DNA of 64,000 nt from JAEHDI01 sp035455185 (lineage in GTDB: Bacteria; Acidobacteriota; Terriglobia; Bryobacterales; Bryobacteraceae): positions 1 to 64,000 of the forward strand of contig DATIFQ010000036.1 in assembly GCA_035455185.1 (NCBI GenBank), written 5' to 3'. Position numbers and translations under genes: made by a program. The notes under the pieces were generated by a model, which was not told where the DNA came from, searched no databases, and worked only from the letters and a program-made list of their open reading frames with translations. This document shows positions 26,573-34,696 of the stretch, piece by piece (position 1 is the stretch's first letter; each line of letters opens with the position of its first letter).

Positions 26573-27474
26573 TCCAGTTCGAGCGCCGTGGGCGGACGGC
26601 TGTAGCGTTTGACGAGCGCGACACCGACGAAGATGACCGCCATCGCCAGCGCTTCCCGCGCGCCGAACGATTCCCGGTAAAACAGCCATCCCAGCAGGAC
26701 CGCGACGATCGGGTTGATGTAGGTGTAGATCGACACGAGGGCCACGGGCAGTTTCTCCAGAGCGTAGACATACGAACTGTAGCCCACGATGGAGCCGAAC
26801 ACCACGAGGTACAGCATCGCCGCAACCCCCCGAGACTTCCAGACGACGGGCTGAGACGGGATCAACAACGCAGGCGGCAGAAAGGCCAGCCCCGCCGTCA
26901 GTTGCTGGATTGCCCCGCCTATCATCGGGTGCGCCTGCTTACTCATGCGCCGCTGCCGTATGGAACCGTAAGACCAGGCGAGGCAACCGAATTGAAGCAC
27001 CAAGAACCCCCAGAGTAGCGGCCCTCGAAGTCCACCACCGGAGCCGGGCGCCAGTAACAGCGCCGCGCCCAGGCACCCAACCGTGAGGCCGGCAGTGGTG
27101 GGAAAGTGGAGCCGCTCGCCGCCCGGCAGAAGCGCTTCGACGCCAACCATCCAAAAAGCGGACGTGGTAACGATGAGAGCGGCCAGGCCGCTGGGGATCC
27201 ACACTTCGGCAAAGGTCAGGCAGGCGTTCCCGATGCCGAGGATAAGCAAGCCATTCCAGGCGGTCTGCGCCAGTTCGCGGCCCCGAGGCAACGGCACCCC
27301 GAGGATTCTGCCCGCCAGGAGCATGATCGAGCCGGAAAGCAGAAAGCGTGTACTCACAAGTACAAGAGGCGGGAAGGACTCCAGCGCCATGCGGATGCCG
27401 AGATATGTCGTGCCCCAGAAGAAGCACACCGACGCCAACGCCGTGTAAGCCTTGAAATGTGGATGATGGCGCAA
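26569..27474 (-). CDS. EamA/DMT-family transporter
   Basis: 301 residues, ten predicted helices in two EamA repeats. It opens with ALASVCFFWGTTYLGIRMALE, a typical first helix, and the second repeat contains GSIVGYSSYVYALEKLPVALVSIYTYINPIVAVLLGWLFYRE, the canonical closing block. It is probably an exporter of amino acids or other metabolites (RhtA/YdcZ-like); substrate unknown. The start is TTG; TACCCT at 27481-27486 lies six bases before it and no Shine-Dalgarno sequence is seen. Confidence 0.9.
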   Translation of the reverse strand: MRHHPHFKAYTALASVCFFWGTTYLGIRMALESFPPLVLVSTRFLLSGSIMLLAGRILGVPLPRGRELAQTAWNGLLILGIGNACLTFAEVWIPSGLAALIVTTSAFWMVGVEALLPGGERLHFPTTAGLTVGCLGAALLLAPGSGGGLRGPLLWGFLVLQFGCLAWSYGSIRQRRMSKQAHPMIGGAIQQLTAGLAFLPPALLIPSQPVVWKSRGVAAMLYLVVFGSIVGYSSYVYALEKLPVALVSIYTYINPIVAVLLGWLFYRESFGAREALAMAVIFVGVALVKRYSRPPTALELD

Positions 27475-27546
27475 GAGTTCAGGGTAGCATCCTGCCGGAT
27501 GTGCGACGAGAGAGGGCGCTTACGGGGGCCTGAGCTAGAATGAAGT

Positions 27547-28476
27547 GTGATTCTTACCCTCACGGTAAACCCCGCCATCGACCGGAATTTCACTGCTGAC
27601 AGGCTGGTTTTCGAAGATCGAGCGTACATCCTGTCAAGTTCGATGTCCGCGGGTGGCAGGGGGATCAACGCCTCGCGAGTGATCCACTCATTCGGCGGCG
27701 AGACCACGGCAATTGTGACGTCCGGAGGAAAGCCGGGAACAAAATTTGAGCAGCTGCTTGCCGACAGCGGGTTTCCGGTGGAAGTGGTGCGGATCAAGCA
27801 CTGGATACGTAACAATCTGACGGTCACGGATAAGACCGGCCTGACGATCAAGTTGAACGAACTCGGACCGACGCTGGACAGCGCCGAACTGGGGCGCATC
27901 GAGCGGGCAGTAAGCAGGAAACTACCGGGAGCGAAGTGGCTCATGATCTGCGGCAGCCTTCCGCCCGGCGTAGGACCGGAGTTCTACTCAAAGCTGATCG
28001 CCATGGCCCGGGAAAAGAACGTGCGGACGCTGCTGGACGCGGACGGCGAGGCTCTGCGGGAGGGAGTGGAGGCCGGTCCGACCGTCGTCACGCCCAACCA
28101 GCAGGAGGCGGAGCGGCTTCTGGGCGAGGCTCTGATTACGCGCAAGCACTTCCTGGAAGCAGCGGACCGGATCCGGCGCATGGGGGCCGAGTCGGTAGTG
28201 CTTTCGCTTGGAAACAGAGGCGCGGTCGGCGCACGAGCGGGATCGACCATAGAAGTCATCGCGCCACGCATTGACGCGGTATCGCCGATCGGCGCGGGGG
28301 ATGCGATGGCGGCGGCGTTCGTCTGGTCGATGTGGCGCCGGGATGATTTTACGGACGCGTTGCGCTGGGGAGTGGCCGCCGGGACGGCTTCAACCAAGCT
28401 GCCGGGGGTGACCTTCGCCTCGCTGGAACAAACCAAGGAAATCTACCCCCAGGTGGAGCTACGCACGGTCGCGTAA
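27547..28476 (+). CDS. PfkB-family sugar-phosphate kinase (1-phosphofructokinase type)
   Basis: 309 residues. It opens with ILTLTVNPAIDRNF, the typical start of 1-phosphofructokinase/tagatose-6-phosphate kinases, continues with SAGGRGINASRVIHSFGG and carries the anion-hole and catalytic base motif PIGAGDAM with D252. It phosphorylates a sugar phosphate, probably fructose-1-phosphate or a related ketohexose phosphate; in plain 6-phosphofructokinase B a similar sequence occurs, so the substrate is not fixed. No PTS gene is adjacent. GTG start with TAGAAT five bases before it (27536-27541), a candidate leaderless start. Confidence 0.9.
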   Translation: MILTLTVNPAIDRNFTADRLVFEDRAYILSSSMSAGGRGINASRVIHSFGGETTAIVTSGGKPGTKFEQLLADSGFPVEVVRIKHWIRNNLTVTDKTGLTIKLNELGPTLDSAELGRIERAVSRKLPGAKWLMICGSLPPGVGPEFYSKLIAMAREKNVRTLLDADGEALREGVEAGPTVVTPNQQEAERLLGEALITRKHFLEAADRIRRMGAESVVLSLGNRGAVGARAGSTIEVIAPRIDAVSPIGAGDAMAAAFVWSMWRRDDFTDALRWGVAAGTASTKLPGVTFASLEQTKEIYPQVELRTVA

Positions 28477-28488
28477 AGCGCGGAGGGG

Positions 28489-28863
28489 TCAGGCGTCCCG
28501 AAGCCCCTCGCGGGCACGATCAAGAAGGATCCGGGACATCGCCGTGTGGCCATCCAGGGGCGCGGTGACAACGACGGAAAGACCGGGGTGGGCCGCCTCT
28601 ATCTCTCCCACGAGCGCCGGCAGATCCTGAGCAGCATGCCTCCCCAGCGTGAGAAAGTACGGGATGACCACAACTCGCTCGGCGCCGAGACCGACCAGGC
28701 GCTCAATGGCCCCCTTCAAGTCTGGTTCCGCCAACTCGAGGAAGGCAGCCTCAACGAGCTCATAGCCGCCCAGACCGGCCAGTTCGGCCGCAACCGCACG
28801 CACAGCCTCGTTGGCTGATTCCACTCTCGACCCGTGCGCGAAAACGACGATGCCCGTCTTCAT
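28489..28863 (-). CDS. CbiX/SirB-type small chelatase
   Basis: 124 residues, the single-domain (short) form of the sirohydrochlorin cobalt/nickel/iron chelatase family. H10 in VFAHGSR and H76 in PYFLTLGRHAAQDLP are the metal-binding histidines. It inserts Fe, Co or Ni into sirohydrochlorin for siroheme, cobalamin or F430; which metal cannot be said. It follows the Cys-rich gene by one base, so it is the last gene of a leftward operon starting at the YfgM-like gene. Confidence 0.85.
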   Translation of the reverse strand: MKTGIVVFAHGSRVESANEAVRAVAAELAGLGGYELVEAAFLELAEPDLKGAIERLVGLGAERVVVIPYFLTLGRHAAQDLPALVGEIEAAHPGLSVVVTAPLDGHTAMSRILLDRAREGLRDA

Positions 28864-28864
28864 C

Positions 28865-29521
28865 CTACGGAGTCACCAGCGGTGAACTTCCGCCCAGCCG
28901 GCCGGCAGGCTGGGGGAGGCCCTGGCCTTGCGGGAGGGACGTACGCAGAAAGTCCAGGAATGCCCGGCCTTTCCGCCGGCCGTTGTTGTGTCCGATCTCC
29001 AGTCTTTGCAGGAACACCAGAATCCCGAGAACATCCGCGTCCCGGACCGTCTCGATCCCGACTCGCTCACGATGTTGCTTACGATACTCGTCGATCGCCT
29101 GGCGAAACGCCTGCTGGATGGAGGCGGCAACAAGGTTGGAGGGCCTGGTTTCGTAAACCAACCCGCTTTCGAGAGTTCGGTGGGTGCGGACAAGAGCGTC
29201 AAGCGCCTCGCGGACGTCGAAATCGACCGCACCGGCTGTGTCTGCCGTGGCCTCGAACAGCGCGCGGACGGAGACGGCGAGCAGTTCTTCGTGATCGCGA
29301 AGGAAGCTCTCCGACACCTGAATGTCCCGGTTGGGGACCGTCTCGGGGTCGATATCGGGAGGTCTTTCGTGAAGGCGGGCCTCCTGGAGGTACTCGCAAT
29401 CCAGTGGGCAGTCAACGGAAACTTCCCGTTCGGTTCCGCAACAAAGCGAGCAGATTTCACCACGCACTCCCGGACAGAAACGGCGGGGACGCCTTGTTTC
29501 GCAGATTTGGCAGTTTCTCAT
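28865..29521 (-). CDS. Cys-rich protein of unknown function
   Basis: 218 residues. The first 42 hold eight Cys (4, 7, 16, 24, 27, 28, 38, 42) arranged as two probable zinc or iron-sulfur sites; CQIC, CSLCC and CPLDC are seen. The rest is helical and charged, with a Pro-rich C-terminus. I do not recognise the family. It lies between the dGTPase and CbiX genes; the one-base gap to CbiX suggests coupling. The metal-binding head next to a chelatase hints at metal handling, which is inference only. Confidence 0.75.
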   Translation of the reverse strand: MRNCQICETRRPRRFCPGVRGEICSLCCGTEREVSVDCPLDCEYLQEARLHERPPDIDPETVPNRDIQVSESFLRDHEELLAVSVRALFEATADTAGAVDFDVREALDALVRTHRTLESGLVYETRPSNLVAASIQQAFRQAIDEYRKQHRERVGIETVRDADVLGILVFLQRLEIGHNNGRRKGRAFLDFLRTSLPQGQGLPQPAGRLGGSSPLVTP

Positions 29522-29588
29522 GAAATTCGTGGGACGCCGGTGCGACTGTTTCCCTTCATCGTAGCACTTGCGGGACGCGGTCCGGCCG

Positions 29589-30719
29589 CTACTCTGGCTC
29601 CGCGACAGTGCGCTGGAAGGTCCGCTTCAGGAAGCCGTCGGTCATGCCGGCGATGTAGTCGCATACGACGCGGTGGACAGGTCCTTCACCCGCCTGCTCA
29701 CGGTAAGGAGAAGGCAAGCGGTCCGGGTGGCGAAGAAGAAACTCAAACAAGCCGGACAGCATCGCCGTGGAGCGTTCGCGCTCCTCAAGGATGCCTTCCG
29801 AGGCGTAGACGTTACGGCGCAGGAAGTCCTTGAGCGCCGTGTCGGTTGCCCGCGCCTCGGGCGTGAAACACGCGAGCCTGCCCGGGAAACGGCGGACATC
29901 CTCCACGTCCCGAAGACGGGCCTCCGAGGCCGCGGCGAACGTTCCCTCGATCAAACCGGAGACCAACAGATCGATGAGCCGCCGCAGCGCCTCGAGAAAA
30001 TGGACCCGCTCCGACGCACCCGGGAACTGGTTGGAAACGGTTTCGAGGATAACCGAGAAGGAAGGCACAGATGCAGCGACACTTTCGACGGAAAACAGTC
30101 CCGCCGCGAAGCCATCGTCCAGGTCGGCTGTGTTATAGGCTATCTCGTCGGCCAGGTCGATCAGTTGCGCCTCCAGAGGCGGGCGCAGGCCGGGAAGATA
30201 GTCGTCGAGGTCGGGATTCTCGCCCGGATCGAGATCGCGAGAATGTTTCACGATTCCCTCGCGAACTTCGAAAGTGAGGTTCAAGCCGGGAAACCGTGCG
30301 TAACGCTGCTCGAATGATTCGACGATGCGGAGGGCATGCAGATTGTGGTCGAAGCGCTCTCCGAACTGCCGCATCCGGCGATCAAGTTCCTCCTCGCCGG
30401 CATGCGCGAACGGCGGATGCCCGATGTCATGGGCGAGTGCGAGCGCCTCGGTGAGCTGCTCATCGAGGTCGAGCACAGTGGCGACCGTCCGGGAGATCTG
30501 AGAAACCTCGATCGTGTGTGTCAGGCGATTCCGGAAATGGTCAGACAGCCCGGCGGAGAACACCTGCGTCTTGTCTTCCAACCGGCGAAAGGCGCGGGCA
30601 TGGACAACGCGGTCACGGTCCCGCTGAAACTCGTTGCGGTAGGGATGTGGCGGCTCGGGATACCGGCGCCCGCGGGTTTGTCCAAAAGGGAATCGCAGCC
30701 CGCGGAGGCTCAGTTTCAT
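29589..30719 (-). CDS. dgt: Deoxyguanosinetriphosphate triphosphohydrolase-like protein (HD domain)
   Basis: 376 residues. The family splits dNTPs into deoxynucleoside and triphosphate. The HD metal site is intact: H68 in RLTHTIEV, H97-D98 in LAHDIGHPPFAHAGE, and a distal Asp in DLADEIAYNTADLDD. Further family blocks are DRDRVVHARAFRRLEDKTQVF and the C-terminal YIAGMTDGF. Length is that of the shorter dGTPase-like group, not the 500-residue E. coli Dgt. Start ATG just after the YfgM-like stop. Confidence 0.92.
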   Translation of the reverse strand: MKLSLRGLRFPFGQTRGRRYPEPPHPYRNEFQRDRDRVVHARAFRRLEDKTQVFSAGLSDHFRNRLTHTIEVSQISRTVATVLDLDEQLTEALALAHDIGHPPFAHAGEEELDRRMRQFGERFDHNLHALRIVESFEQRYARFPGLNLTFEVREGIVKHSRDLDPGENPDLDDYLPGLRPPLEAQLIDLADEIAYNTADLDDGFAAGLFSVESVAASVPSFSVILETVSNQFPGASERVHFLEALRRLIDLLVSGLIEGTFAAASEARLRDVEDVRRFPGRLACFTPEARATDTALKDFLRRNVYASEGILEERERSTAMLSGLFEFLLRHPDRLPSPYREQAGEGPVHRVVCDYIAGMTDGFLKRTFQRTVAEPE

Positions 30720-30722
30720 TTC

Positions 30723-31427
30723 CTACTGCTTAGGCAGTTCTCCGAGAATCGTAAGGGCAACGCGGCTGACGGCGCCGGGTTGCGTACGCAGGGGCTCGAG
30801 GAGCTTTCGCGCCTCGTCGGGCCGGGAACTGGCTAGAAGCCGCGCCAGCATGATGATGGCCTGCTCCTTGGAGACGAAGATCGTCGGTTTTGCCATGAGG
30901 GCGCGAAGCAGCTTCTCAGCCTCCGCCGTCTTACCTTGCAGGTGGTAGACCTGCGCGAGAGAGAGGTTCGCGAGGGAGGCGTACTCGGGCGATCCAGACT
31001 CAGCCGCCGATTTCAGCCAGTTGGCGGCGTCATCGAGCCGCCCCTGATCCGCTGCTACAGTGCCGAGATAGTACTGGGCAATGGCGCCTTCTTCGGTACC
31101 GGAGTGGCGCGAAGCGAGTTCGGTGAAAGCCTTGATGGCAGCCTTGTTCTTCTCTTCAACCGTCGGAAAGGTCAGAATGGATTCACGCCCAGTGGGCGGG
31201 CCAACGCCTGCGTCCTGAATACGGGTCGCGGCGGCGAGTTCCCGCTGGCGGAGGGCATGCTGCCGCTTGCTGTAGTAGAAGTAGCCGGCCACCAGCACCA
31301 GTACTACGAGCGCTATCGAGCCAAACCGGATGAATTGCCTGCGGTGCTCGGCGACGTACTCGACGGTGTGGCCGACCTCCTGGGCAAAGACGTCCTTCTT
31401 GAGTTCCTTGCGAGTGAGTCTGTCCAC
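30723..31427 (-). CDS. YfgM-like membrane-anchored TPR protein
   Basis: 234 residues from a GTG with CAGAGG five bases before it. A cytoplasmic N-terminal helix (about 30 residues) precedes one membrane segment (FGSIALVVLVLVAGYFYY) and a periplasmic TPR-like region of about 170 residues (AIAQYYLGTVAADQGRLDDAANWL, then ANLSLAQVYHLQGKTAEAEKLLRAL). This layout matches YfgM, an ancillary subunit of the SecYEG translocon that shares clients with periplasmic chaperones. It is the first gene of the operon with dgt, the Cys-rich gene and cbiX. Confidence 0.8.
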   Translation of the reverse strand: MDRLTRKELKKDVFAQEVGHTVEYVAEHRRQFIRFGSIALVVLVLVAGYFYYSKRQHALRQRELAAATRIQDAGVGPPTGRESILTFPTVEEKNKAAIKAFTELASRHSGTEEGAIAQYYLGTVAADQGRLDDAANWLKSAAESGSPEYASLANLSLAQVYHLQGKTAEAEKLLRALMAKPTIFVSKEQAIIMLARLLASSRPDEARKLLEPLRTQPGAVSRVALTILGELPKQ

Positions 31428-31482
31428 AAAAACCTCTGGGAGATCTATGATCGTAGCACAATCGCGTTTCAGCGGCCCAGAC

Positions 31483-32139
31483 TCAGGAAACCGATGTGAG
31501 ATTCTTGCGGACGGCGAACTTCACCAGGCCGGCAAGATCATAGATGTCCAGTTTTCGCATCAGGCTGCGGCGGAAAGTGTCGACGGTCTTCGGGCTCAGG
31601 TCCAGGCGGGCGGCGATCTCCTTGGCCCTCATGCCCTCCACCAGCAGCGAAAAGACCTGGTGCTCCCTGAGGCTTAGGGTTTCGAACGGCGCAGTTGTAC
31701 CGCTGCACTTTCGGGGGATAAAGATTTCGCCGAGTGTCACCTGGGGTGACACGTAGACGCCGCCTCCGAGGACCGAGTGAAACGCATCCAAAACGCGAGC
31801 AGCGCAATCGGACTTTGCCAGGAATCCATTCGCACCGTGCCGCAGAGCCGCAATTACGGTTTTGCGATCGGTCTTCTCGGACATCAAGATCAGCCGCGAT
31901 GGCACATTTGCCCGGACCGCTTTATCGATCACGGCCAAGCCGAACAACTTCGGAAGATTCAGTTGAAGAAGTGCGATGTCGGGACGGAGCGACTCAAGCA
32001 TTCTGAGCGCCGACAAGCCGTCCGAGCAGTGTGCTACGACACGGAACGGCGAATCCCGTTCGCAGATCGCGGCTATACCTTCACAAAGAAGTTCCCACTC
32101 GTCGGCCACAACGACACGGGCAATTCCCTTTTCTTTCAT
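31483..32139 (-). CDS. LuxR/NarL-family regulator with degenerate receiver
   Basis: 218 residues: receiver (1-125) and LuxR-type HTH (about 150-212, LSLREHQVFSLLVEGMRAKEIAARLDLSPKTVDTF). The receiver fold is clear (VVVADEWELLCEGI, then RPDIALLQLNLPKL), but the phosphoacceptor Asp is replaced by Gln59 (codon CAA, bases 31963-31965). The acidic pair D13-E14, Ser in ILMSEKTD and Lys in GFLAKSD remain. It probably does not respond to a histidine kinase in the usual way and may be controlled by binding. The neighbouring partner-switch genes are a plausible link. Confidence 0.9.
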   Translation of the reverse strand: MKEKGIARVVVADEWELLCEGIAAICERDSPFRVVAHCSDGLSALRMLESLRPDIALLQLNLPKLFGLAVIDKAVRANVPSRLILMSEKTDRKTVIAALRHGANGFLAKSDCAARVLDAFHSVLGGGVYVSPQVTLGEIFIPRKCSGTTAPFETLSLREHQVFSLLVEGMRAKEIAARLDLSPKTVDTFRRSLMRKLDIYDLAGLVKFAVRKNLTSVS

Positions 32140-32314
32140 TGCCGCAAGGCCCTAGCAGCCTTCGCGTCCGGGGCGGAATCACATCGTGTCCGTCCCTGGC
32201 CGGACGAGGTCACCCTCATTCCTTCTGTTGTATTCGCCTCCCGTCGAACAAGCCGAACAGCGTCGCCAAGAAAACCCCCCCGAGCCCAACCTGGGAGCCC
32301 AGATGCCATCCACG

Positions 32315-32659
32315 TCAGGCGAAGCTGCGGATGGCGCTGGTCTCGTCGTCGTAAACGTCGAACACCGTGTAGAGTTTCGTGATCTGAAGGAGGTCCTTCA
32401 CTCTCTTGGTGAGACCGAGCAGCCTGAGAACACCGCCCTGGTTCGTCACGGTAGTGAAGCCTGAAACAAGCTCACCAATGCCTGAGCTGTCGATGTATGA
32501 AACATCGCTGAGGTTCAACAGGATCTTCTTGTTGCCCTTGGCAACGAGATCGCGAATCGACTCACGAAGGGTGCTGGCCCCTTCACCCAGAGTAATGCGT
32601 CCGGTTACGTCGATCACGCTGACATCGCCAACCTGGCGGGTTGTCACTTGAATACTCAC
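32315..32659 (-). CDS. STAS-domain anti-sigma factor antagonist
   Basis: 114 residues, the single STAS domain of SpoIIAA/RsbV. The phosphorylatable Ser is S58 in VSYIDSSGIGEL, the same context as in SpoIIAA. When dephosphorylated it binds the kinase and frees the partner. The GTG start has GGAGG nine bases before it. It follows the ATPase gene by 40 bases. No sigma factor or PP2C phosphatase gene is in the window, so the rest of the switch is elsewhere. Confidence 0.93.
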   Translation of the reverse strand: MSIQVTTRQVGDVSVIDVTGRITLGEGASTLRESIRDLVAKGNKKILLNLSDVSYIDSSGIGELVSGFTTVTNQGGVLRLLGLTKRVKDLLQITKLYTVFDVYDDETSAIRSFA

Positions 32660-32699
32660 TGGAACAATCCTCCTCGCTGAGAACTCACAAGAATGCTTG

Positions 32700-33140
32700 T
32701 CAATCGTGCCGCAAGTACTTTACCAACTTCACTTCCGTTCCCGCCGGTACCAGGCGCTGCATCTGGTAATCATCCACAAACGCCCGGATCAGGAGGATGC
32801 CACGTCCGGACTGCTGCAGCAAATTCTCCTCGGCGAGAGGGTCGGGGATTGACTTGGGCTCGAATCCATTCCCTTCGTCGGCGACGGTAATGGTGATTCG
32901 ATCATCCCCCTTCAGGACCTGCAGATGCACCCGCTTGCGCGAATTGTACCGGTTACCATGAACCACCGCATTGACGACCGTTTCACGAACGGCCATACCG
33001 ATCTTGTGCAGATCGTCGTCGCCGAAACCGACCTCCTCGGCTGCTTTCAGTACAAGGTTTTCGGCGTCGTCAACGCTATCCAGCGTGGAAGACAGGAAGA
33101 CGTCCACGTTTCCGTTCTCCCCGCTCAGAATTTCTCCCAT
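32700..33140 (-). CDS. Anti-sigma factor serine kinase (SpoIIAB/RsbW-like ATPase)
   Basis: 146 residues with a GHKL ATPase fold: N box E53-T-V-V-N57 in MAVRETVVNAVVHGN, G1 box DEGNGF and G2 box GRGILLI. It should phosphorylate the STAS partner encoded next and inhibit a sigma factor or other target. Such pairs often control stress responses. The likely promoter lies at 33194-33223. It is divergent from the SMP-30 gene. Confidence 0.92.
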   Translation of the reverse strand: MGEILSGENGNVDVFLSSTLDSVDDAENLVLKAAEEVGFGDDDLHKIGMAVRETVVNAVVHGNRYNSRKRVHLQVLKGDDRITITVADEGNGFEPKSIPDPLAEENLLQQSGRGILLIRAFVDDYQMQRLVPAGTEVKLVKYLRHD

Positions 33141-33193
33141 AACCCTCTACACGACCGCTACGGGGCGATCAGTTCAGCCGAAGTCGAACCGTT

Positions 33194-33223
33194 ACAATAG
33201 AATAGTAGCGTCGCAAAAGTCAA
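33194..33223 (-). promoter_or_regulatory. Putative sigma70-type promoter of the kinase-STAS genes
   Basis: Read on the minus strand: -35 TTGACT at 33223-33218, an 18-base spacer, and -10 TATTGT at 33199-33194. It lies 54 bases upstream of the kinase start. On the plus strand TACAAT at 33193-33198 could serve the SMP-30 gene, so the boxes overlap. Confidence 0.45.
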
Positions 33224-33315
33224 GATGCAGCTACCTCGGGCGAGGATGCGAGGCTCTTGCAGGGCGGGGAGACCGTTCGCCGCCCCACGGCGGCGGTGAC
33301 TCTTGTGGAGATCTC

Positions 33316-34182
33316 ATGGGAGCTTTGCTGGTTGCATTGGTATTATCCCTGCCCGTCACGGCGCAGGATTTCTCCGGCGTTCGAGTAGAGAAGATTTCGG
33401 GGGGCTATGCCTTCACGGAGGGTCCGGTGTGGTCGCGAGACGGTTACCTCCTCTTCAGCGACGTCCCGAATAACAAGATCATCCGTTTCGAGCCCGGGGA
33501 GGGCACGGCTGTCTTCCGGGAGAATTCCGACGGCGCAAACGGCAATACGTTCGATGCCCGGGGACGCCTCTACACCTGCGAGAGCAGGACACGGCGGGTA
33601 ACGCGAACCGGCAAGGACGGCAAAATCGAGGTGCTGGCAGAAAAATGGCAAGGCAAGCGGCTGAATGCGCCGAATGACATCGTCGTCAGGAAGGACGGCC
33701 ACGTCTATTTTACCGACCCCGCGTTCGGACAGCAAGGGGACACGCGCGAACTCGACTTCTTTGGCGTGTACCACATCTCCCCCAAAGGTGAGATGGAGGT
33801 GGTCGCAAAGCCAGCCGGCCGACCCAACGGGATCGCCCTTTCGCCCGACGGCAAGGTCCTCTATGTCGCCAACTCGGACGACCGAAACCTTCGCGCGTAC
33901 GACGTCGACCGGAACGGCAAGGCGGCCAACGAGCACGTAGTCGTATCCAGGATCGACGGCGTGCCGGACGGCATTAAGGTCGATGAGAGAGGAAACATCT
34001 ACGTGACCGCCCGAGGGGTCGCCGTCTACTCTCCGGGTGGAAAACTGCTGACGACCCTCGAGTTCACAGAGACACCCGCCAACTGCGCATTCGGCGATGC
34101 GGATTTCCAGACGCTGTACGTAACTGGCCGTACATCTCTCTACCGCGTGCGGCTCACGGTAAAGGGAGCTGTGCAGTACTAG
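33316..34182 (+). CDS. SMP-30/gluconolactonase-family exported protein
   Basis: 288 residues from the ATG at 33316 (GGAG upstream); the frame is open further upstream but that part has no coding signs and overlaps the kinase gene in antisense. Signal peptide MGALLVALVLSLPVTAQ. A six-bladed propeller with the family metal ligands: Glu in AFTEGPVW, Asn in LNAPNDIVV and Asp in GVPDGIKVD. It is likely a periplasmic sugar lactonase that opens gluconolactone or related lactones. 58 bases separate it from the Nudix gene. Confidence 0.93.
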   Translation: MGALLVALVLSLPVTAQDFSGVRVEKISGGYAFTEGPVWSRDGYLLFSDVPNNKIIRFEPGEGTAVFRENSDGANGNTFDARGRLYTCESRTRRVTRTGKDGKIEVLAEKWQGKRLNAPNDIVVRKDGHVYFTDPAFGQQGDTRELDFFGVYHISPKGEMEVVAKPAGRPNGIALSPDGKVLYVANSDDRNLRAYDVDRNGKAANEHVVVSRIDGVPDGIKVDERGNIYVTARGVAVYSPGGKLLTTLEFTETPANCAFGDADFQTLYVTGRTSLYRVRLTVKGAVQY

Positions 34183-34240
34183 GCCGGCGGCATGTCGAGG
34201 GTTGCAAGTGGTCCGCGGATGAGTCCAGGAGTGGAGATGC

Positions 34241-34696
34241 ATGGCCGTTAAGGGGCGGCGGTATCCCGAGCGACCGATCGTGGGGGTAGGGGCGATTATC
34301 CTGAGACGCGATCGAGTGCTCCTGGTCGAACGGGCGGGTGAACCGTTGAAGGGCTACTGGTCGCTGCCGGGCGGTGTCCTCGAAGCCGGCGAATCGCTTC
34401 ACGACGGCGTTCAGCGGGAGGTGAGGGAAGAAACCGGCCTCGAAGTCGAGCCTTTGGGAATCTTCGAGGTCTTCGAGCGGATCAACCGCGACGAGCGTGG
34501 GCGGACCGAATACCACTATGTGCTGGTCGATTACATGTGCCGGGTGACCGGCGGCGAGCTCCGGCCGGCGGACGACGCAAGCCGCGCAGAGTGGGTCCGG
34601 CGTGCGGACCTCCGGAAGTTCCAGATTACGGAAGGAACCGAGGATGTCCTCAGAAGAGCCTTCCAGCAGCGACGGAGAGGACTCCTCAAGCCATGA
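34241..34696 (+). CDS. Nudix hydrolase, ADP-ribose pyrophosphatase-like
   Basis: 151 residues. The Nudix box is complete from G45 to G66 (GVLEAGESLHDGVQREVREETG), with E60, E63 and E64 as metal-binding glutamates. The ERPIVGVGAIILRRDRVLLVERA start and the EYHYVLVDYMCRV strand resemble ADP-ribose/NADH-type Nudix enzymes. The stop overlaps the mutS2 start as ATGA, so the two are coupled. Confidence 0.92.
   Translation: MAVKGRRYPERPIVGVGAIILRRDRVLLVERAGEPLKGYWSLPGGVLEAGESLHDGVQREVREETGLEVEPLGIFEVFERINRDERGRTEYHYVLVDYMCRVTGGELRPADDASRAEWVRRADLRKFQITEGTEDVLRRAFQQRRRGLLKP

Noticed and set aside
32275..32281. Run of seven C with a short CCCA/TGGG stem downstream of the STAS gene, as a terminator
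   Set aside because: The stem has only four pairs, and the following T-run on the minus strand is short; too weak to list.
34537..34692. 52-codon N-terminal extension of MutS2
   Set aside because: It overlaps the Nudix gene in another frame; the ATG at 34693 inside the Nudix stop gives the normal MutS2 start.
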